Source: Mesostigma viride (taxonomy: Eukaryota; Streptophyta; Mesostigmatophyceae; Mesostigmatales; Mesostigmataceae). Taken from it: a stretch of 64,000 bases of DNA. Numbering within the stretch: the stretch's first letter is position 1; the number at the start of each line of letters is the position of its first letter. The stretch lies in NCBI GenBank assembly GCA_009746045.1, contig RPFO01000050.1, forward strand, positions 5,273,728-5,337,727. Reading direction: 5' to 3'. A program made the position numbers and the translations under genes. Shown here piece by piece: positions 34,206 to 47,420 of the stretch. Under the pieces are notes generated by a model, which saw only the letters and a list, made by a program, of their open reading frames with translations, did not search any database and was not told the origin of the DNA.

Positions 34206-35612
34206 ATGGAAAATCCCGTTGACATCGCGCAAAAACAGGCCAAGAGAAAGCGGCAAGTGGCCGAAGCGGCCCGCCGGTGGAGGTTGAAAAGGAAGTTGAC
34301 GACTCAATGCATACGTAGTCAGGCGATGGAGGGTGGCAACGCCGCTCCCCCTATTCGTCAAGACAACGTCGGTGCGAGAAGCACCATAATGCCTGGGCGT
34401 GATGGGTTGCACGCTTTCCGGCCAGTGCCCGGGGCTGCGAGTGTCGCCCGCCCCACGGCTATCCCCGCCTGTGCTGCAGTTCGCCCCGTCAACCCCGCTG
34501 TGATGACTCGCGACGTTGCCGTGTCGCCACTTTGTTTGGCTACCATCCCAGATCCCCCGCTGGCACCCACCGGGGCATGCCATTCGGTGCACACCAAGGA
34601 AGCATTGCACAGCAAAGGACATACCGGCGTTGCACGTGCACAAGATGCTTCCAAGCGTCCGGACGCCTGCTGCGGTACACCGAATGCGTGGGAAGCAATG
34701 CAGGCCAGGCTGGCAGAGATGACCACCTGTGCAGAAACCCGGGACATTGTTGAGCGGGGCCTGATGCGGTACCCCCACGTGAGTTTGGGGAAGCGCTTAG
34801 GCGCCGGCCTCTTTGGGTCTGTGCACCTTGTCAAGTCCACTTTACCTGGCTTTGACCATCCTCTGGTCGTGAAAGTGGCAAAGATCCCGCGCGCCACAAA
34901 CCTCGTGCACATACAGCAGGTAATTGTGGATCTGAGTGCTGGAGTGGCCAGGGAAGCTGCTCTCATGACCATTGCGGGGCGTCGAGAGGGCACCTGTCCA
35001 CGTGTCGCAGGATTGTGGGCCCCAGTTGAGACTGTAGGTGGCATAGTCATGGAGATGGTGACGGGTGACTTGAAGGCTGCCCGTGATGCCTCCGAATACA
35101 ACCGTCCCTTTGATGTGCGCACGCCTCCCATCTTGGCGAAGTGCGCCAAAGTTTTATCCAATTTGCACTCGGTTGGAATCATTCATAACGATCTTAAGTG
35201 TGACAACTTTTTGTACAAGGTTGAGGAGGGCACGGCGGAGCCAACCATCTACATTGGAGACCTGGGCCAGGCAACCAGAGTGAACGAGATGGCGCCCATG
35301 CGTGTGCCGGGGCAGTCCCGGTGGCACCCGGCCACGGTCTTGCATCCAAGTGCAAAGGCCTTGAGGGGAACGATACAAGCTCGGCCAGAGCACGATGTTT
35401 ATGCTTTCTTGGTCATGGTGGACGACCTGTTCAGGAGGTCGCCCAAGTGCTTTGTCCGCAAGGCAACGGACCCAGTTCTGTGGGAGCTGTGTAGGAAGAT
35501 TGCTTTTCGACAACAATACAAGCACGATATTGTGTTACCTGACATGGCCGGGCTGGCGGACATGTTCCACAAAGCCCGCATATTCGTGCCCGATGCTTAC
35601 CCCAAGCAGTAA
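34206..35612 (+). CDS. Transposon-borne protein kinase (copy 2)
   Basis: Translates to the same 468 residues as the kinase at 20131-21537, with all catalytic residues kept (K223, E250, D329, N334, D352). Confidence 0.85.
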   Translation: MENPVDIAQKQAKRKRQVAEAARRWRLKRKLTTQCIRSQAMEGGNAAPPIRQDNVGARSTIMPGRDGLHAFRPVPGAASVARPTAIPACAAVRPVNPAVMTRDVAVSPLCLATIPDPPLAPTGACHSVHTKEALHSKGHTGVARAQDASKRPDACCGTPNAWEAMQARLAEMTTCAETRDIVERGLMRYPHVSLGKRLGAGLFGSVHLVKSTLPGFDHPLVVKVAKIPRATNLVHIQQVIVDLSAGVAREAALMTIAGRREGTCPRVAGLWAPVETVGGIVMEMVTGDLKAARDASEYNRPFDVRTPPILAKCAKVLSNLHSVGIIHNDLKCDNFLYKVEEGTAEPTIYIGDLGQATRVNEMAPMRVPGQSRWHPATVLHPSAKALRGTIQARPEHDVYAFLVMVDDLFRRSPKCFVRKATDPVLWELCRKIAFRQQYKHDIVLPDMAGLADMFHKARIFVPDAYPKQ

Positions 35613-35615
35613 CCG

Positions 35616-35795
35616 TGTTGCATCCCAAGTGCAAAGGCCTTGAGGGGAACGCTACAAGCTCAGCCAGGGCACGATGTTTATGCTTTCTTCGTCATGGTGG
35701 ACGATCTGTTCAGGAGGTCGCCCAAGTGCTTTGTCCGCAAGTCAACAGACCCACTTCTCCATGAGGTGTGTAGAAAGATTGCTTACATCTGTACA
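35616..35795 (+). pseudogene. Duplicated 3' fragment of the kinase gene (copy 2)
   Basis: Same tail duplication as at 21541-21720, so it predates the 14-kb duplication. Confidence 0.75.
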
Positions 35796-37136
35796 GTATG
35801 ATTACCCCATATTCATCTTAAGTGGAAGGACATATGCTACTCGTGCATGTGGTGTGTGCCCGAGTAGGTGGCAGTTTACATTCCCCCACCTGCAGGAAGT
35901 AGCCCAGAGTGTATTAAAAGCCATATGCCCCTTCTCAGGGCTATGGGGTACATATTCTCCCAGCGGAGTTATGTTACTAATTAATTAATCACACGTTCAT
36001 GGCAGGGGCGAGACACATAAGTTATTATTTTTTTTTTATAATTCATCCATGTACACGTACAACGAGGGAGCTAGCACCCTACCTTGTATCACTGCCTCCC
36101 TGTTCTTACGTGCAGGGCCAAGACGTGGACCCTCACCGCCAACCTTGCCAACTTCTACCCCATGCCATGCATTGAGCTAGCTGAATGCACTTTGGCAATG
36201 TTCACAAGTTTCTGGCGTTGTGGCAGTTGGTGATTTCCAACTGGCTGCAACATCTTAAGGCTCCATTCATTGTCAATGGTATGCTGGCCAAGCCAGAGAT
36301 ATTGAGTAAGTCAGGACAAGGCCAAGAGGGCCCAGGTCATCAAGGACTTACCCCCCCCTAGCTGCATTGGGGAAGGAGCGTGTTTGCAAACATGGGAGGC
36401 ATGCTAGACAATTAGATCGCTAGGGTCGCCAGCACCATAGATATACCATACGACTGTTTGCGTCGGCCTGCCTGTATAGATAGCTTACACCGGTATAGGA
36501 TTGCGTGCACCCATCCCTCCATCCACACCTTGGGGTTAATGCTCCGTGACTCCCGGCCCAACGGGAGCACGAGTTTAATTAATTCATTAATTAATTGGGT
36601 CACTTTCGTAAATCAGTGCATGCATGTACGTCCTGGCTATTATCAGAACACTTGCCCACGCTCCTTAGTATCATATGCTCACATGGGTCTTATTGCACCC
36701 ACACAACTTATTGGTCCGGATTATCACGAGATCTTGTGGACAGCATGTGCTGGCAGTAAATTGCATTAAATTAGAATATGACTCCGTTGGGACATCATGT
36801 AGCACGTATTCGCTAGCATGCTGATGGGTGGGCGTGAGCGAAGCCACGAAACCTAACTAAGCTAACTCTAAGCTAATCTAAAAAATCAGGGCTCACTCAA
36901 CATCAGCAAAGCGCCACTTCCTCCTGGGGTGGGGTGGGGGGGCTTGCCCACGGGCGCTGACGTGTGGGCCTGGACAATGGTCTGCCACCTCATCCTGTCC
37001 TGCATGGCAGTCCAAGCAAGAGCGAGGGAGGAAATGTGTTGTTCAACCAGGGCTGGGACCACTAGGTCGGCTGCCTGTAAGTGAAGAAACAATCCACATG
37101 ACTTGTCCTCGCCTGCATGTCATGCAAGTTCTTACA

Positions 37137-40100
37137 TCACATCTTGTAGCCACCATGACGAACCAGCAGACCCTGTTGACGACGAGACTTGAAGAAAGGA
37201 GGCGTGTCCCGGTCACAGTCATCAAGGCCGTACACCCGGTTCCCTGCGTTATGGATCAGTTCCCTGTTTCCTTCCTTCTTGCGATCCCCCTTTCTCATGG
37301 GGATTGCAGATGTGGTGCACCTGGGGTCGTGGACAGTCCCGTTGCATTGGTGGACCATCGTCACAGCAGCCGTGACACGATAAATAGGGAAGAGTTCACC
37401 GGCTACCGGTTCGGCAGCCTTCTCGAACAAGGGCAGCTGCTGGCGTCTGCTAAACTTGCCCAGTTCTTCGTACCACGTGGGCACGATCCACAAATAGGAT
37501 TTGCCATCATTCCCTTCCACTGACACTACAGCTGTGACTTCACATATCCAATGCTCTCCAGCGTCATCAGCAAGCACGTACCGACGCGGATCCTCCGCGG
37601 CACCGACTCTGTAGTCCTGCGGCCTGTAAGCATAAGTATGCCCCACCGCCACGGTCGCCTTGTATGTGACTGCCTTGCGCCATAGCCGCACACCCGGGTC
37701 TTCAACTCATTCCACGTCTCCGCCGCCTCGGGAAAATACTCCTTGAAGCGATGCAAGACAATAGCCGGCGTCAAACCATGCTGCACGTGCTCCCACTCGA
37801 TGACCCCATCAGTACCGTTGCGTGTGCTGCGGATCAGAAGCTTGGGGATGCCGCCAAAACATGTCCTTACCCGTCCCCCAGCACGTCCCTCGGTGTGTTC
37901 AACTGTAGGGTACGCAGCCCCGTCCGCCAATGCCACCCCCAGTGTAGCCGTGCCGCTTTGGCCGGAGAGCCAGTCCTCATGCACACCTCCACTCTTGAAC
38001 AAGTACTTGGCAGCTGGGCTTGATAGCAGTGCTTCACGCGCCTGTGGAGTCAAGAACTTCTCTGGGTCCTCGAGCCCCTTGAGTATATTATCCAACGCGT
38101 GCTGCCTCTCCCCTGCGAAAACAGCGATGCATGGTGAACGGGGCGATGTATCAATCCTTGCAAACAGTACATGCAGTGAGCTAGGCTCATTGATTCCTGA
38201 ACTTAGTGCACGTTGCCCCAGGACACTCACCTCGTAACCTCCTCATGGTGCCTTACAATATGCATAACGTCTACAGGGTGGGCTGTCAGTGGGCCAGGTT
38301 TGGGATCGCCACCTTGCATGTATGCCCTGGAACACACCCGATAGAGGTGGGCCACGGGGGCCATTCTGACATCCAAAATCACACATCCCAACCCCAAACC
38401 CTAACCTATTTTAAACCCTAAGCACAGCCCGGCCCTTATGCATGTACATGTCCACGGTACTAACTCGGCTGGAAGCTTGCGTTGCACATGAAAATAGCAG
38501 CAGGCTGGTAATAATCCTTACATTTCAGCAGCAACCATTTGTCAGCATCTAGGATATGGCGGGCGTTGACGCTTCTCATCAGGTCCCCAATCATGCCGTG
38601 ATCCCTCTCAAACGCATGGCCGTCCATATCCCAGAGCCTGCCCACGTCCTTGGTCTGGTGCGCCACATGGAGCCCCATATGACAGTTGGCTGTGGCAGCG
38701 TTGTGGCCTCGCTCGTTTGCAGTCTTCCCCCTCTGTGCAACCACGCCAGCATTGGCGTACTTTCCACGAGGCCATAGGGCATTGAAACGTTTCAGGAACT
38801 CGCGATACACCTTGTCGGCATTGTCAGCATGCGTCGGGGAAGTGTACTCGCTCAGTACCATCTCCGTCCACTGCGATGAAAGCAAACATGAGCAGCATTA
38901 CATTGAAAGCACGTTTCCAGCCAGTCACGTTTACAATGCGATTATAATATATATTTTGACTCATGGGGCTTGTAGATAAAAACCTAAAACAGCTCACACA
39001 TCATGAAGTGACATGTCTATGCAAGTGCACATGATGTAGCATACGGGGAATGTTAGGTTGGCAAGGTCTTACCACGCAAAGGTCCCGCACCATTTGAGCA
39101 GTGCCTCGAACGCGCTGGGGAGGCCGTGCGTTAGGTTCTTTGGCAGACTCCCGCACTCGAAGAATCCATTCCATGGCATGTGGTACCATCGGCAGGCACT
39201 GCAGGAACTGCATGGCCTTGAAGAAAGGGTATCGGGTGAACGGGTTCTTGGGCAATGCGGCCCTTCCGCTGGTGGTGGGCCACGCTCTCGCATATGCATC
39301 ACATTCCCGGATCTCATCGGATTTCAGGAGCCGGGTGCAGATGAAAATGAAGACGGTTTTGATGATCCCCAAGCACAGCAAGTGAAAGATCTCAATGGGA
39401 AACCGTCGAAACCTGTCCCAGTGCCTGAGACCCTGCCATACGGAGGGACGGCTGTGCTTAATACCGTGCTCCGCCTCCGCCTCCTTCGCGAGCTTGGCCC
39501 TGGAAAACGCAATGTGTGGGATGGAAGGCACAAAGTTTCACAATCGGGATACGTCAAAGCATGCAGACCTTGTGGAATGGTCTACGAAAGCTTGGCAGAT
39601 ATCCGAACCACCACGGCAGACCTTATGCTACAGACCATCTGTGCACGGTCAGACCTTGTTGCTGCCACACACACAATTGATGACTGCACACAGGGCGGCG
39701 TTGCTTTCCTCCCGCTGGACCTGGGTACCATCCGCCATGCATGCATGGTGCGGTGTGAATGGGTCTACATAAGACTGGTAGATGCAACGTGGGGTGCTAC
39801 CAGACCAATTGTGTTATATAGCATGGAGTTCATGTAGGGTTAACTTACTTCTCACGAGCCGTCAGTCCCTCACGCTCCATGGTTGCGCACACAGCTCGGT
39901 GGCCCTCCTCCGTACGCAGCTCAAGCACCACTTCGGTGTGCCCCCAGAACTCGGAGTGGAGAGTACAAAAGCCGCAGCCATGATTGCTGCCAGACGCCAT
40001 GAGCCCCATCTCTGCAAACCGCGCCCCGGAATCTAGCAGCCAAAAAAAGGGTACTCTGACCTCCATCCACGACACAACACCGGTCAGAGGGTCTGCCATT

Positions 40101-41908
40101 TCCATGGCCACCCCTTGCTGCAGTGGGCGGATCTCGTTATCCAGCAGCCACTTGTTGAAGGCATCCGCATCCACATGCTTTGGCCTCAGCGTGACCACGT
40201 GATTGCGGGCAGCCGATCGATCCAGCGTTAGGATCCTGAACTGATACGACACCACATCGGCATCCGTATTGTCAGTGATCTTGAAGCTATCCATCCAAAG
40301 CACGATTGGGATCACAACGACGGGCAAGCCCAGCCGCGGGCGGGCCTGACACTTGCGGAGGGGGCCCTTCTGCCAGTCCCTGAAATCACCTATGGGCTGC
40401 ATCAAAGGGTGGCCATGGGGATCCCTTAGATCATTCCCATCAGCATCTGTTTCCACGATGCCCCCGGTCGTGACTCCGTATGTCCGTGACAAGAAGTAGT
40501 CGTGTTTCCCAACTGTGCCCTCTTGCTCCATTTCCGCGAAGTCTTCTTCAGAGTGAACCCTGATATGGCGCTTGTAGGTCCCTGCCTCCACCAATTCCGT
40601 CCAGTTGCATGCAAATAGCTCCTTCTCATGAAACCCGGGGCTTCCCCTTTTCAGGTGCGTGTGTCGCCACTTGTTGGCATACAAGTACTGCACCTCGAAG
40701 AGCACCTTGACAGAATCCGAGAGCTTGTCGTCACGCTGGTACAGGACGCCGGTCAGCCTCACCGGGGCCCCATAAGGCTTGCCTTTGTTCACACCGTCCT
40801 CAGTCACCGAGACCTCGAGGAAGTCACCGACCGTGAACGTCTGGCCGGATAGCGCTATCCCACGAAGGCGGCACAGAGGATGGTCGTGGAAGAAGGTACT
40901 CATGTGGAAACCTGTGCGCCGGCCATCCGCAAGCACCTCGGGCCGCACATGCAGGTGGCGCGTGACATTGTGCTGGCGTAGCAGATGTTGAAGCCGGGTC
41001 TTGATGCTGCACGTGTGGGCGACAGAGCCGTTAGGGAGTTCAATTCGCGTGACATGGTGCGTTGGGAGCTCCTTTTCCACCTTCCTGACCACAGGGAGCG
41101 TGAGCCGGTCGGCATCTTCCGATCGGTACTTGGGGTCTTGTCTCATGGCAGTTCTGCACAGCACGCCTTCGTCAGTCCGAGAATCGATTCGCTTATGGTA
41201 TGCAAACTCCAGAAACTCCGAGTGCGACCGAAAGATCCCGTACCCAGTCTCATTTCCCTGGCCGTCTGTTGGGGCCGAAGGCACTGAGCATGGATCAGGA
41301 GCTGCCACCGTCATGCGCCCGTCTATTTTCCCCCCTGGACAATGGCTAAGTCTCCGTTGCACGGCGGGCTCCTCAACGGAGTCAGCACTATTCCCGCCGT
41401 CGCCTCCATCCCCTGATTCAGTTGCATCCACTTCATCTGACCCAGCGTCGCGCGACAGAGCCCTCCCAGCGTCAACATCATCACAAGTGCAGCGTTATCC
41501 ACCAACTCGTCCTCAACGTCCTCATCGCAGTTGTTGATGCCAATGACGGTGTGAGCCACGGCGATGTCTTGACGCTTTTTTTCTTGCTGAAGAGATACCG
41601 GTGCGGCATTTGTAATCGCTTCCTTCGACGGGAATAATTAGGCACCCTGAAACCGTCCCGGTGGAGGGTCGTCCGTGCCTTTCATCATAAGGCTCAAAGA
41701 CACCGACGACCAGCCATGCAGCTAAAGCCACTGTTTGAGTTCCTGTGCCGAGGGTCCTCCACTCCCTTGAGTATCCTAGTATCCAGCGTGTAGTTCTTCT
41801 TGCCTGCGTTAATTGGGCAATGAACGGTAATTCAACAAGGCGAACCCTAAACATTAATTCCATGCATTCGGCCTGGCCAAGTTTTGCGCTGTGCCGCCGC
41901 CACTTCAC
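37137..41908 (-). CDS. Tnp2/TNPD-like CACTA transposase (copy 2)
   Basis: Same exon structure as copy 1 (boundaries at about +14,075). The extra TG near 37690 is shared. The N-terminal junction differs: copy 2 reads CTTGTGATGATG where copy 1 reads CTTGGATGATG near 27413, and neither is in frame. A homopolymer T differs near 41580. Confidence 0.75.
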
Positions 41909-42033
41909 GAACCACGGTAATGACGTTTATATAATATAAGCCCTAACCTACTGTGATATAATGAAGTTGGTGTCACGTGAGCACAGGACCTTCAATTGCT
42001 ATTCTCCAAGTGGCAGGGATTATTAGGACTATC

Positions 42034-42362
42034 TACTCCACACTAAGCTATGTACTCGAGTCATGACGCGGTGAGACACGCCCGTATTACATAGGAAGGA
42101 GTGACTATGTACTCCGGACTATGTACTCCAAGAGTACATAGTCCGGAGTGACTATGTACTCCAAGAGTACATAGTCCGGAGTACATATGATCCGGGATTT
42201 CCGAATAGGGGACTGCCGACGCGGTGAGACACGCCCGTATTACATAGGAAGGAGTGACTATTTACTCCACACTATGTACTCCAAGAGTACATAGGGTGGC
42301 ACACTATGTACTCCAAGAGTACATAGTGTCTCCAATGCAGCAGCACTCCGCTATGTACTCGA
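42034..42362. promoter_or_regulatory. Palindromic repeat array, right (copy 2)
   Basis: Matches 27957-28285 base for base as far as read; lies between the transposase and coiled-coil gene starts. Confidence 0.6.
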
Positions 42363-42561
42363 CTCATGACGACTGCCCGAAGCAGCTCCTCTGCGAGTGA
42401 GCCACGTGGACCGGGGCCGACGCGTCGCCTTGATTTTTGAATTTCCGAACGCGCCAGACCATACCGCTGCGTTACATTTTGCACGAGCGCACGCTTGAAA
42501 GCCTCACCAGTGCCCAGAACGCAGCACCAGTGCAGAACGCAACAAAGCAGCGGAAGTGAAT

Positions 42562-44128
42562 ATGGGAAAGCGCCGGAATGACATGGCGGCCGCAAAGGGT
42601 GCAGCCACAACAAAGGGCATGGTCTCGGCACGCGATGCCACAGCGAGAAAGAAGGCCAGGCGGGCCGACGTGGAAAAGACGACCACTGGGGGAAGCAGGA
42701 GGCGGAGAACCTGGAGTCGGAGGAGGACTTACAAACCTCCGACGACGAGGACGACCAGGACGACGACTATGACGACGATGAGTTGGACACCACGCCTCAG
42801 AAGGGTAGGCAGGACAAGGGCTCGGGCAGCAAGGGGAAGACTAGGAAAGCTGAGGCAGGCAGCGGGGGCGCTACTCGTAGCAGGCTGGACCCTAGCGGGA
42901 CAGCCGCGGACGTCCGCCAACTCAAGAGCGACATGGCGAAGCAGAAAGAAATGACCGACAAGATGTATGAGATGCTTCAACAGTTACTGGACCAGGGTCG
43001 GCAGCCCCGGTCGCAGGAGGCCACGCCCACGCAGCCGACCCGGCTTTCCAGTGCCTCAGGTCCTGAGGGGAGCCCGGCGAGCGACGCTCGCGGATCGATC
43101 GACGCTGGCTTCGTTCCAGTCTTCGAATGGGTAAACCCCTCTGCTGTATTAGGGGAACCCTTTAAAGTGCATCATGCGATTTTTCTACGCGTCGTTTGCA
43201 TTCCGTATGGTTCTCCTTGGAGTTGTTTGGGGTGATTATGATCTACGAAATGCAAATGCAATCAACAGTACTTGTCACGTGTGTCGTTGCAATTCTGGTT
43301 GTGTGTTTTGTTTGGGTCTCGCAGTGGAAAAAGAAGGAGATCCAGGCTGCGTTTGACGACATGGATGGCCACTTTCTCACCCCTGAGGCCATGGACCAGG
43401 AGGATGACGGGGGGCTGTGGAAGAAGTATGTTGCCATCGTGGCGGACGTGGCCATCCAGAACAAGTACATGCCAGCGGGCAGGAGGGAGGCCGCCGCCAA
43501 GCACGCAGCATCGGCGATGCGATGCCACCTGACATCGGGGAGGTCCAATGCCAAGAAGCAGATTCGAAAGATGACGCTAGACAACAAGAAGTACGTTGAG
43601 GCGGCGGCAGCGCCACCCGGCGACATCCGCTCCAAGGGGCGTAAACGCCTGGTGTATGACGTAAGTGTATGACTTATGGGGTCACTTTAATGCTCAACTA
43701 GGTTTAATGGGTGGTGGCCTGTCGAGGAACGTGTGGTCTAAAAACGATATGGTAAAGCCTTGCTGTTCTTCCTTGTGCCCTTTGCAACATCATGCATTAT
43801 ATATCCATGATGTCGTATGCATTACATTCTACACTTGCTCACTGTCATGTATGTGTGTACGCTTGCAATTGGACTTGCTCGTGGTGTCAATGCGCAGTTC
43901 CTCCTTCGCAAGTTCAAGCACTGGAACGTGGACACGATGAAGCAGCGAAAGGTCCTGATTGACCATGTCGGCCTTGTGGTAGACTCCGTGTGGGAAGCTG
44001 AGGCTGACATGAGGGCCAAATCAGCTAGCGGCCTCGTGGCGAGGAAGTTTCTGACCACCGCTGACGCAGCCAAGTTCGATGCAGACCTGGACGACCTCAT
44101 TGAGGAGGAAGCACTGGACGAGTGCTGA
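42562..44128 (+). CDS. Charged coiled-coil protein of unknown function (copy 2)
   Basis: Same three exons as copy 1. One G is missing near 42676, shifting the frame before the acidic run, while the acidic run itself (GACGACGAGGACGACC) is intact. The complementary damage in the two copies suggests base-calling or allelic indels rather than a dead gene. Confidence 0.5.
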
Positions 44129-44403
44129 TAAATGGCATTAGCGGAAGACAATAATGACTATCCACAACTTGTGCACGGTATACAATGGCATCAGGCCATG
44201 CCTTGGCTGGACCCCAAGTCCAGGCTTACCACCAGCTGGTAATGTTACGCTAGGTGGAACCTTGTATTATGGCAGGACCTTGAAGACATTGATGATGATA
44301 CTGCCTTTGAATACTCTGTGTTTTTCTGATGTGAGCCAATGATGCTATGTGTTTTATCATGGTGGGCCGCACCTTGTCTTTTACACTTACACTTATGGTT
44401 CTC

Positions 44404-46398
44404 TGAATCGGATTTCTTTGAAAAGAGTTTCTCGAAGTGAGGCGGGGAATAAGGCCGCTCACGGGAGCCGCCTGGATGGTCGGCTGAACCGGGCGGGTTT
44501 GGCAGATGTAACCGGATTTGGCTAATGGCTGGCGACCTGGAATTGTTAGTAGGGGCAGTGGCCCTATTGTGCTACAATCTCGAAACAATCTTATGCTTAA
44601 AGTTTGACAGGGCCGGGTTTGTTGAACCGGTTTGTTGAATGATAATTAGAACCTTTCGGAAAGGGTATTTGATTGGTTGTTGTTTTTGTGGTACGGTAGG
44701 TGTCGCTACATTCTCAGGTTGGCGTGTTAAGTTAAGCTCGGTTGCTGATGTCAGCCCCGTGCTAGGGCAGTTTGACTACTTTGGCGGCGTAGTGACATTG
44801 TTGTGGTCTTTTTTCTTGTAAACGTTGGCTGAGCGCCGACGGCTGAGGCTATGGCGGTACAAGAAGTGCCTCACCAGCCTTGCGCTCAGCATGGGTGCGG
44901 GGCTAAAATTTGTTAACCAAATTTCCGGCATCCGTGATCCCTGGCTGCTTAAGGCGGTTGGGATTCATGGCTGCCACTGGCCCGGAATTAATGTCCGGGT
45001 GATCGGGGTTTAAATGCGAAGCGGGGGCTGATGCATTATTGCTGGTTTGTTTGAAAGAAACGGCCAGCTGGCCGGGTTGGGCAAGGGCTAGCTTGCTTGA
45101 TGGTTCCGTACCTGGGGATGCTTGCGCCTCGGGTTGGGCTGTCGGCAGGCTGGCCTGCCTTTGAGTTGTCTCGTACCTGGAAATGCTTGCATTCCGGGTT
45201 GGGCTTGGCTTGAGGGCCGCCGCGGCTCGGGGGGGTAAAAAATTTAAGTCACCGTTGTGGGACACGGAGCCTCGGCGCAGGAGGCAAGGGCTGAAAACCA
45301 ACTTGATTTCGTAATCAGTGGTATTTCCACTTTTTTGTACGGAAGGAGTGTTTATGTGCTCGGCACTAGGTTGGTTGCTCTTCAAAAAAGTTGTAAACTG
45401 GGCGTCGGCTGGAATCAGCGGCGCCAGTCAGCAGCTTTTGTTTTGACTTTGTGTTCCGCGACAGCACCCCTTAGCGGACCAGAGAAGAGGTCGGCAACGA
45501 GGTCAGCGGGGGCCCCCGAGTGGGGTCAAAAATGCGAGCTGTGTCGATCGACAGTGCATGAATTTTTGTGCATTCACAGTCGCTGGGAATTAAATCTGTT
45601 TTCTGGCAACGGAGAGCGCCCATCGCGACAGGACAGCTTTTGACGGGAAAGGAAATGGTGCTTCTTTAGCGGACCGGAGGGCCAGGAAGGGGAGGTTGGG
45701 TAATCGCGAGCCATGCCTAAGGAGTTCTTAATAGCGGTTCTGTAACCGCTACCTGTCTGTATGCATCTACTTATTGTTTTAACAAAGATGCTGGTGACTA
45801 TGGTGAGCAAACGGGTGTATGAATCGGATTTCTTTGAAAAGAGTTTCTCGAAGTGAGGCGGGGAATAAGGCCGCTCACGGGAGCCGCCTGGATGGTCGGC
45901 TGAACCGGGCGGGTTTGGCAGATGTAACCGGATTTGGCTAATGGCTGGCGACCTGGAATTGTTAGTAGGGGCAGTGGCCCTATTGTGCTACAATCTCGAA
46001 ACAATCTTATGCTTAAAGTTTGACAGGGCCGGGTTTGTTGAACCGGTTTGTTGAATGATAATTAGAACCTTTCGGAAAGGGTATTTGATTGGTTGTTGTT
46101 TTTGTGGTACGGTAGGTGTCGCTACATTCTCAGGTTGGCGTGTTAAGTTAAGCTCGGTTGCTGATGTCAGCCCCGTGCTAGGGCAGTTTGACTACTTTGG
46201 CGGCGTAGTGACATTGTTGTGGTCTTTTTTCTTGTCCCACCCACCCACCCTCTTTGGTGGCCTGGTCTGCGCGGGTAATCGCGAGCCATGCCTAAGGAGT
46301 TCTTAATAGCGGTTCTGTAACCGCTACCTGTCTGTATGCATCTACTTATTGTTTTAACAAAGATGCTGGTGACTATGGTGAGCAAACGGGTGTATGAA
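44404..46398 (+). mobile_element. TOC1-like non-autonomous split-direct-repeat element
   Basis: Order: A1 44404-44819 (416 bp), interior 44820-45697, B1 45698-45823 (126 bp), A2 45820-46235, a C-rich spacer (46236-46272), B2 46273-46398. A1 equals A2 and B1 equals B2, which is the same A1...B1A2B2 design as the kangaroo-like element. There is no reverse transcriptase or recombinase inside its 2.0 kb, so it would need enzymes from elsewhere. B1 and A2 overlap by TGAA at the junction. Chlamydomonas TOC1 has comparable split repeats. Repeat sequences differ from those of the kangaroo-like element, so it belongs to another family. Confidence 0.75.
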
Positions 46399-46469
46399 TA
46401 AATTATTTTAATATCATATGTATGTGCATAATAAATTGTTAGAGACTGTCTACATCAAATCCTGCATTT

Positions 46470-47160
46470 TGAGATCCATACCCAAGACGGTAACTAGTTA
46501 TGGGTTTGGTTACTGGGCCATAACCATGGCAGTAACCAGGCCTGTTTACGGGGCAGTAACTAGTAGTGGTTACTGGCCTGGTTACGGGCCAGTAACCAGG
46601 CCCGTAACCTGCCCCAGTACATAATACCGGACCAGTAACCATGGCAATAACCAGGACCGTTTACGGCGCCGTAACTAGTAATGGTTACTGGCCAGGTTAC
46701 GGGCCCGTAACCAGGACAGTAGCCATGCCCGAGACTGGCCCGTAACCTATGCTGATGCCAAATACCGGACCCGTAACCATGCCAGTAACCATGCCCGTTT
46801 ACGGGTCAGTTACTTGTACAGGTTACGGGCCAGTTACCGGTCCCGTAACCAGGCCAGTAACCCATCCCGGTTATCAGAACTGGTCCCGTAACCATGTCAG
46901 TTTACCGCCCGGTAACTTCTACTTGGGCCGTAACCATGCCCGTAACCCAGTAAGGTTACGGGCATGGTTACGGCTCCGGTAAAAGTTACCGCCCAGTAAA
47001 CGTTCCGGTAACTATTACCGCCAGGTAACCATTACCGGCCGGTATTTAGTCTGTTGCATTCCGGGTTACCGGCCGGTAACCTGGCCGGTAACCTTAAACG
47101 TACATGGTTACCGGCCGGTAACCGCCCCGGTAACCTCAACCGGGGCGTTTACGCCCCGTA
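46470..47160. repeat. Right subterminal repeat field (GGTAAC/GTTACC)
   Basis: About 690 bp with dozens of GGTAAC, GTTACC, CCGTAACC and CCAGTAACC words in both orientations, many as small palindromes such as GGTTACCGGCCGGTAACC. It mirrors 4108-4430 but is twice as long. Such asymmetry is common in CACTA elements. Confidence 0.6.
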
Positions 47161-47176
47161 AAATTAACTCCTAGTG
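47161..47176 (-). repeat. Right terminal inverted repeat of the giant CACTA element
   Basis: AAATTAACTCCTAGTG, the exact reverse complement of 4092-4107, followed directly by the right half of the split LINE ORF1. Confidence 0.8.
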
Positions 47177-47420
47177 GGTTCCTCTCTCGTCGCAAGCGGT
47201 TGCACGACCTCACCTGGACGCTGGATGACGACCTCACCCCCGCTCAGCAACAGCAGCGACGCGACCTGTGGCCGGAATACCTCCGCCATAAGCAGGACCC
47301 CCAGAAGCCCAAGGTGTACTGGAGGGGCGGGGACCTGATGATCAACCACAAGATGTGGACGCCCCCAGCGGGCTAGAATAGCAATAGCCCTAGATTGTAA
47401 CCATTGGCGTCACTGCCGCT
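47177..47420 (+). pseudogene. Right half of the split LINE ORF1 copy
   Basis: It resumes the copy broken at 4091: FLSRRKRLHDLTWTLDDDL, QQQQRRDLWPEYL, KVYWRGGDLMINHKM, stop. It aligns with 3624-3860 and lacks the frameshift seen there. Confidence 0.7.
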
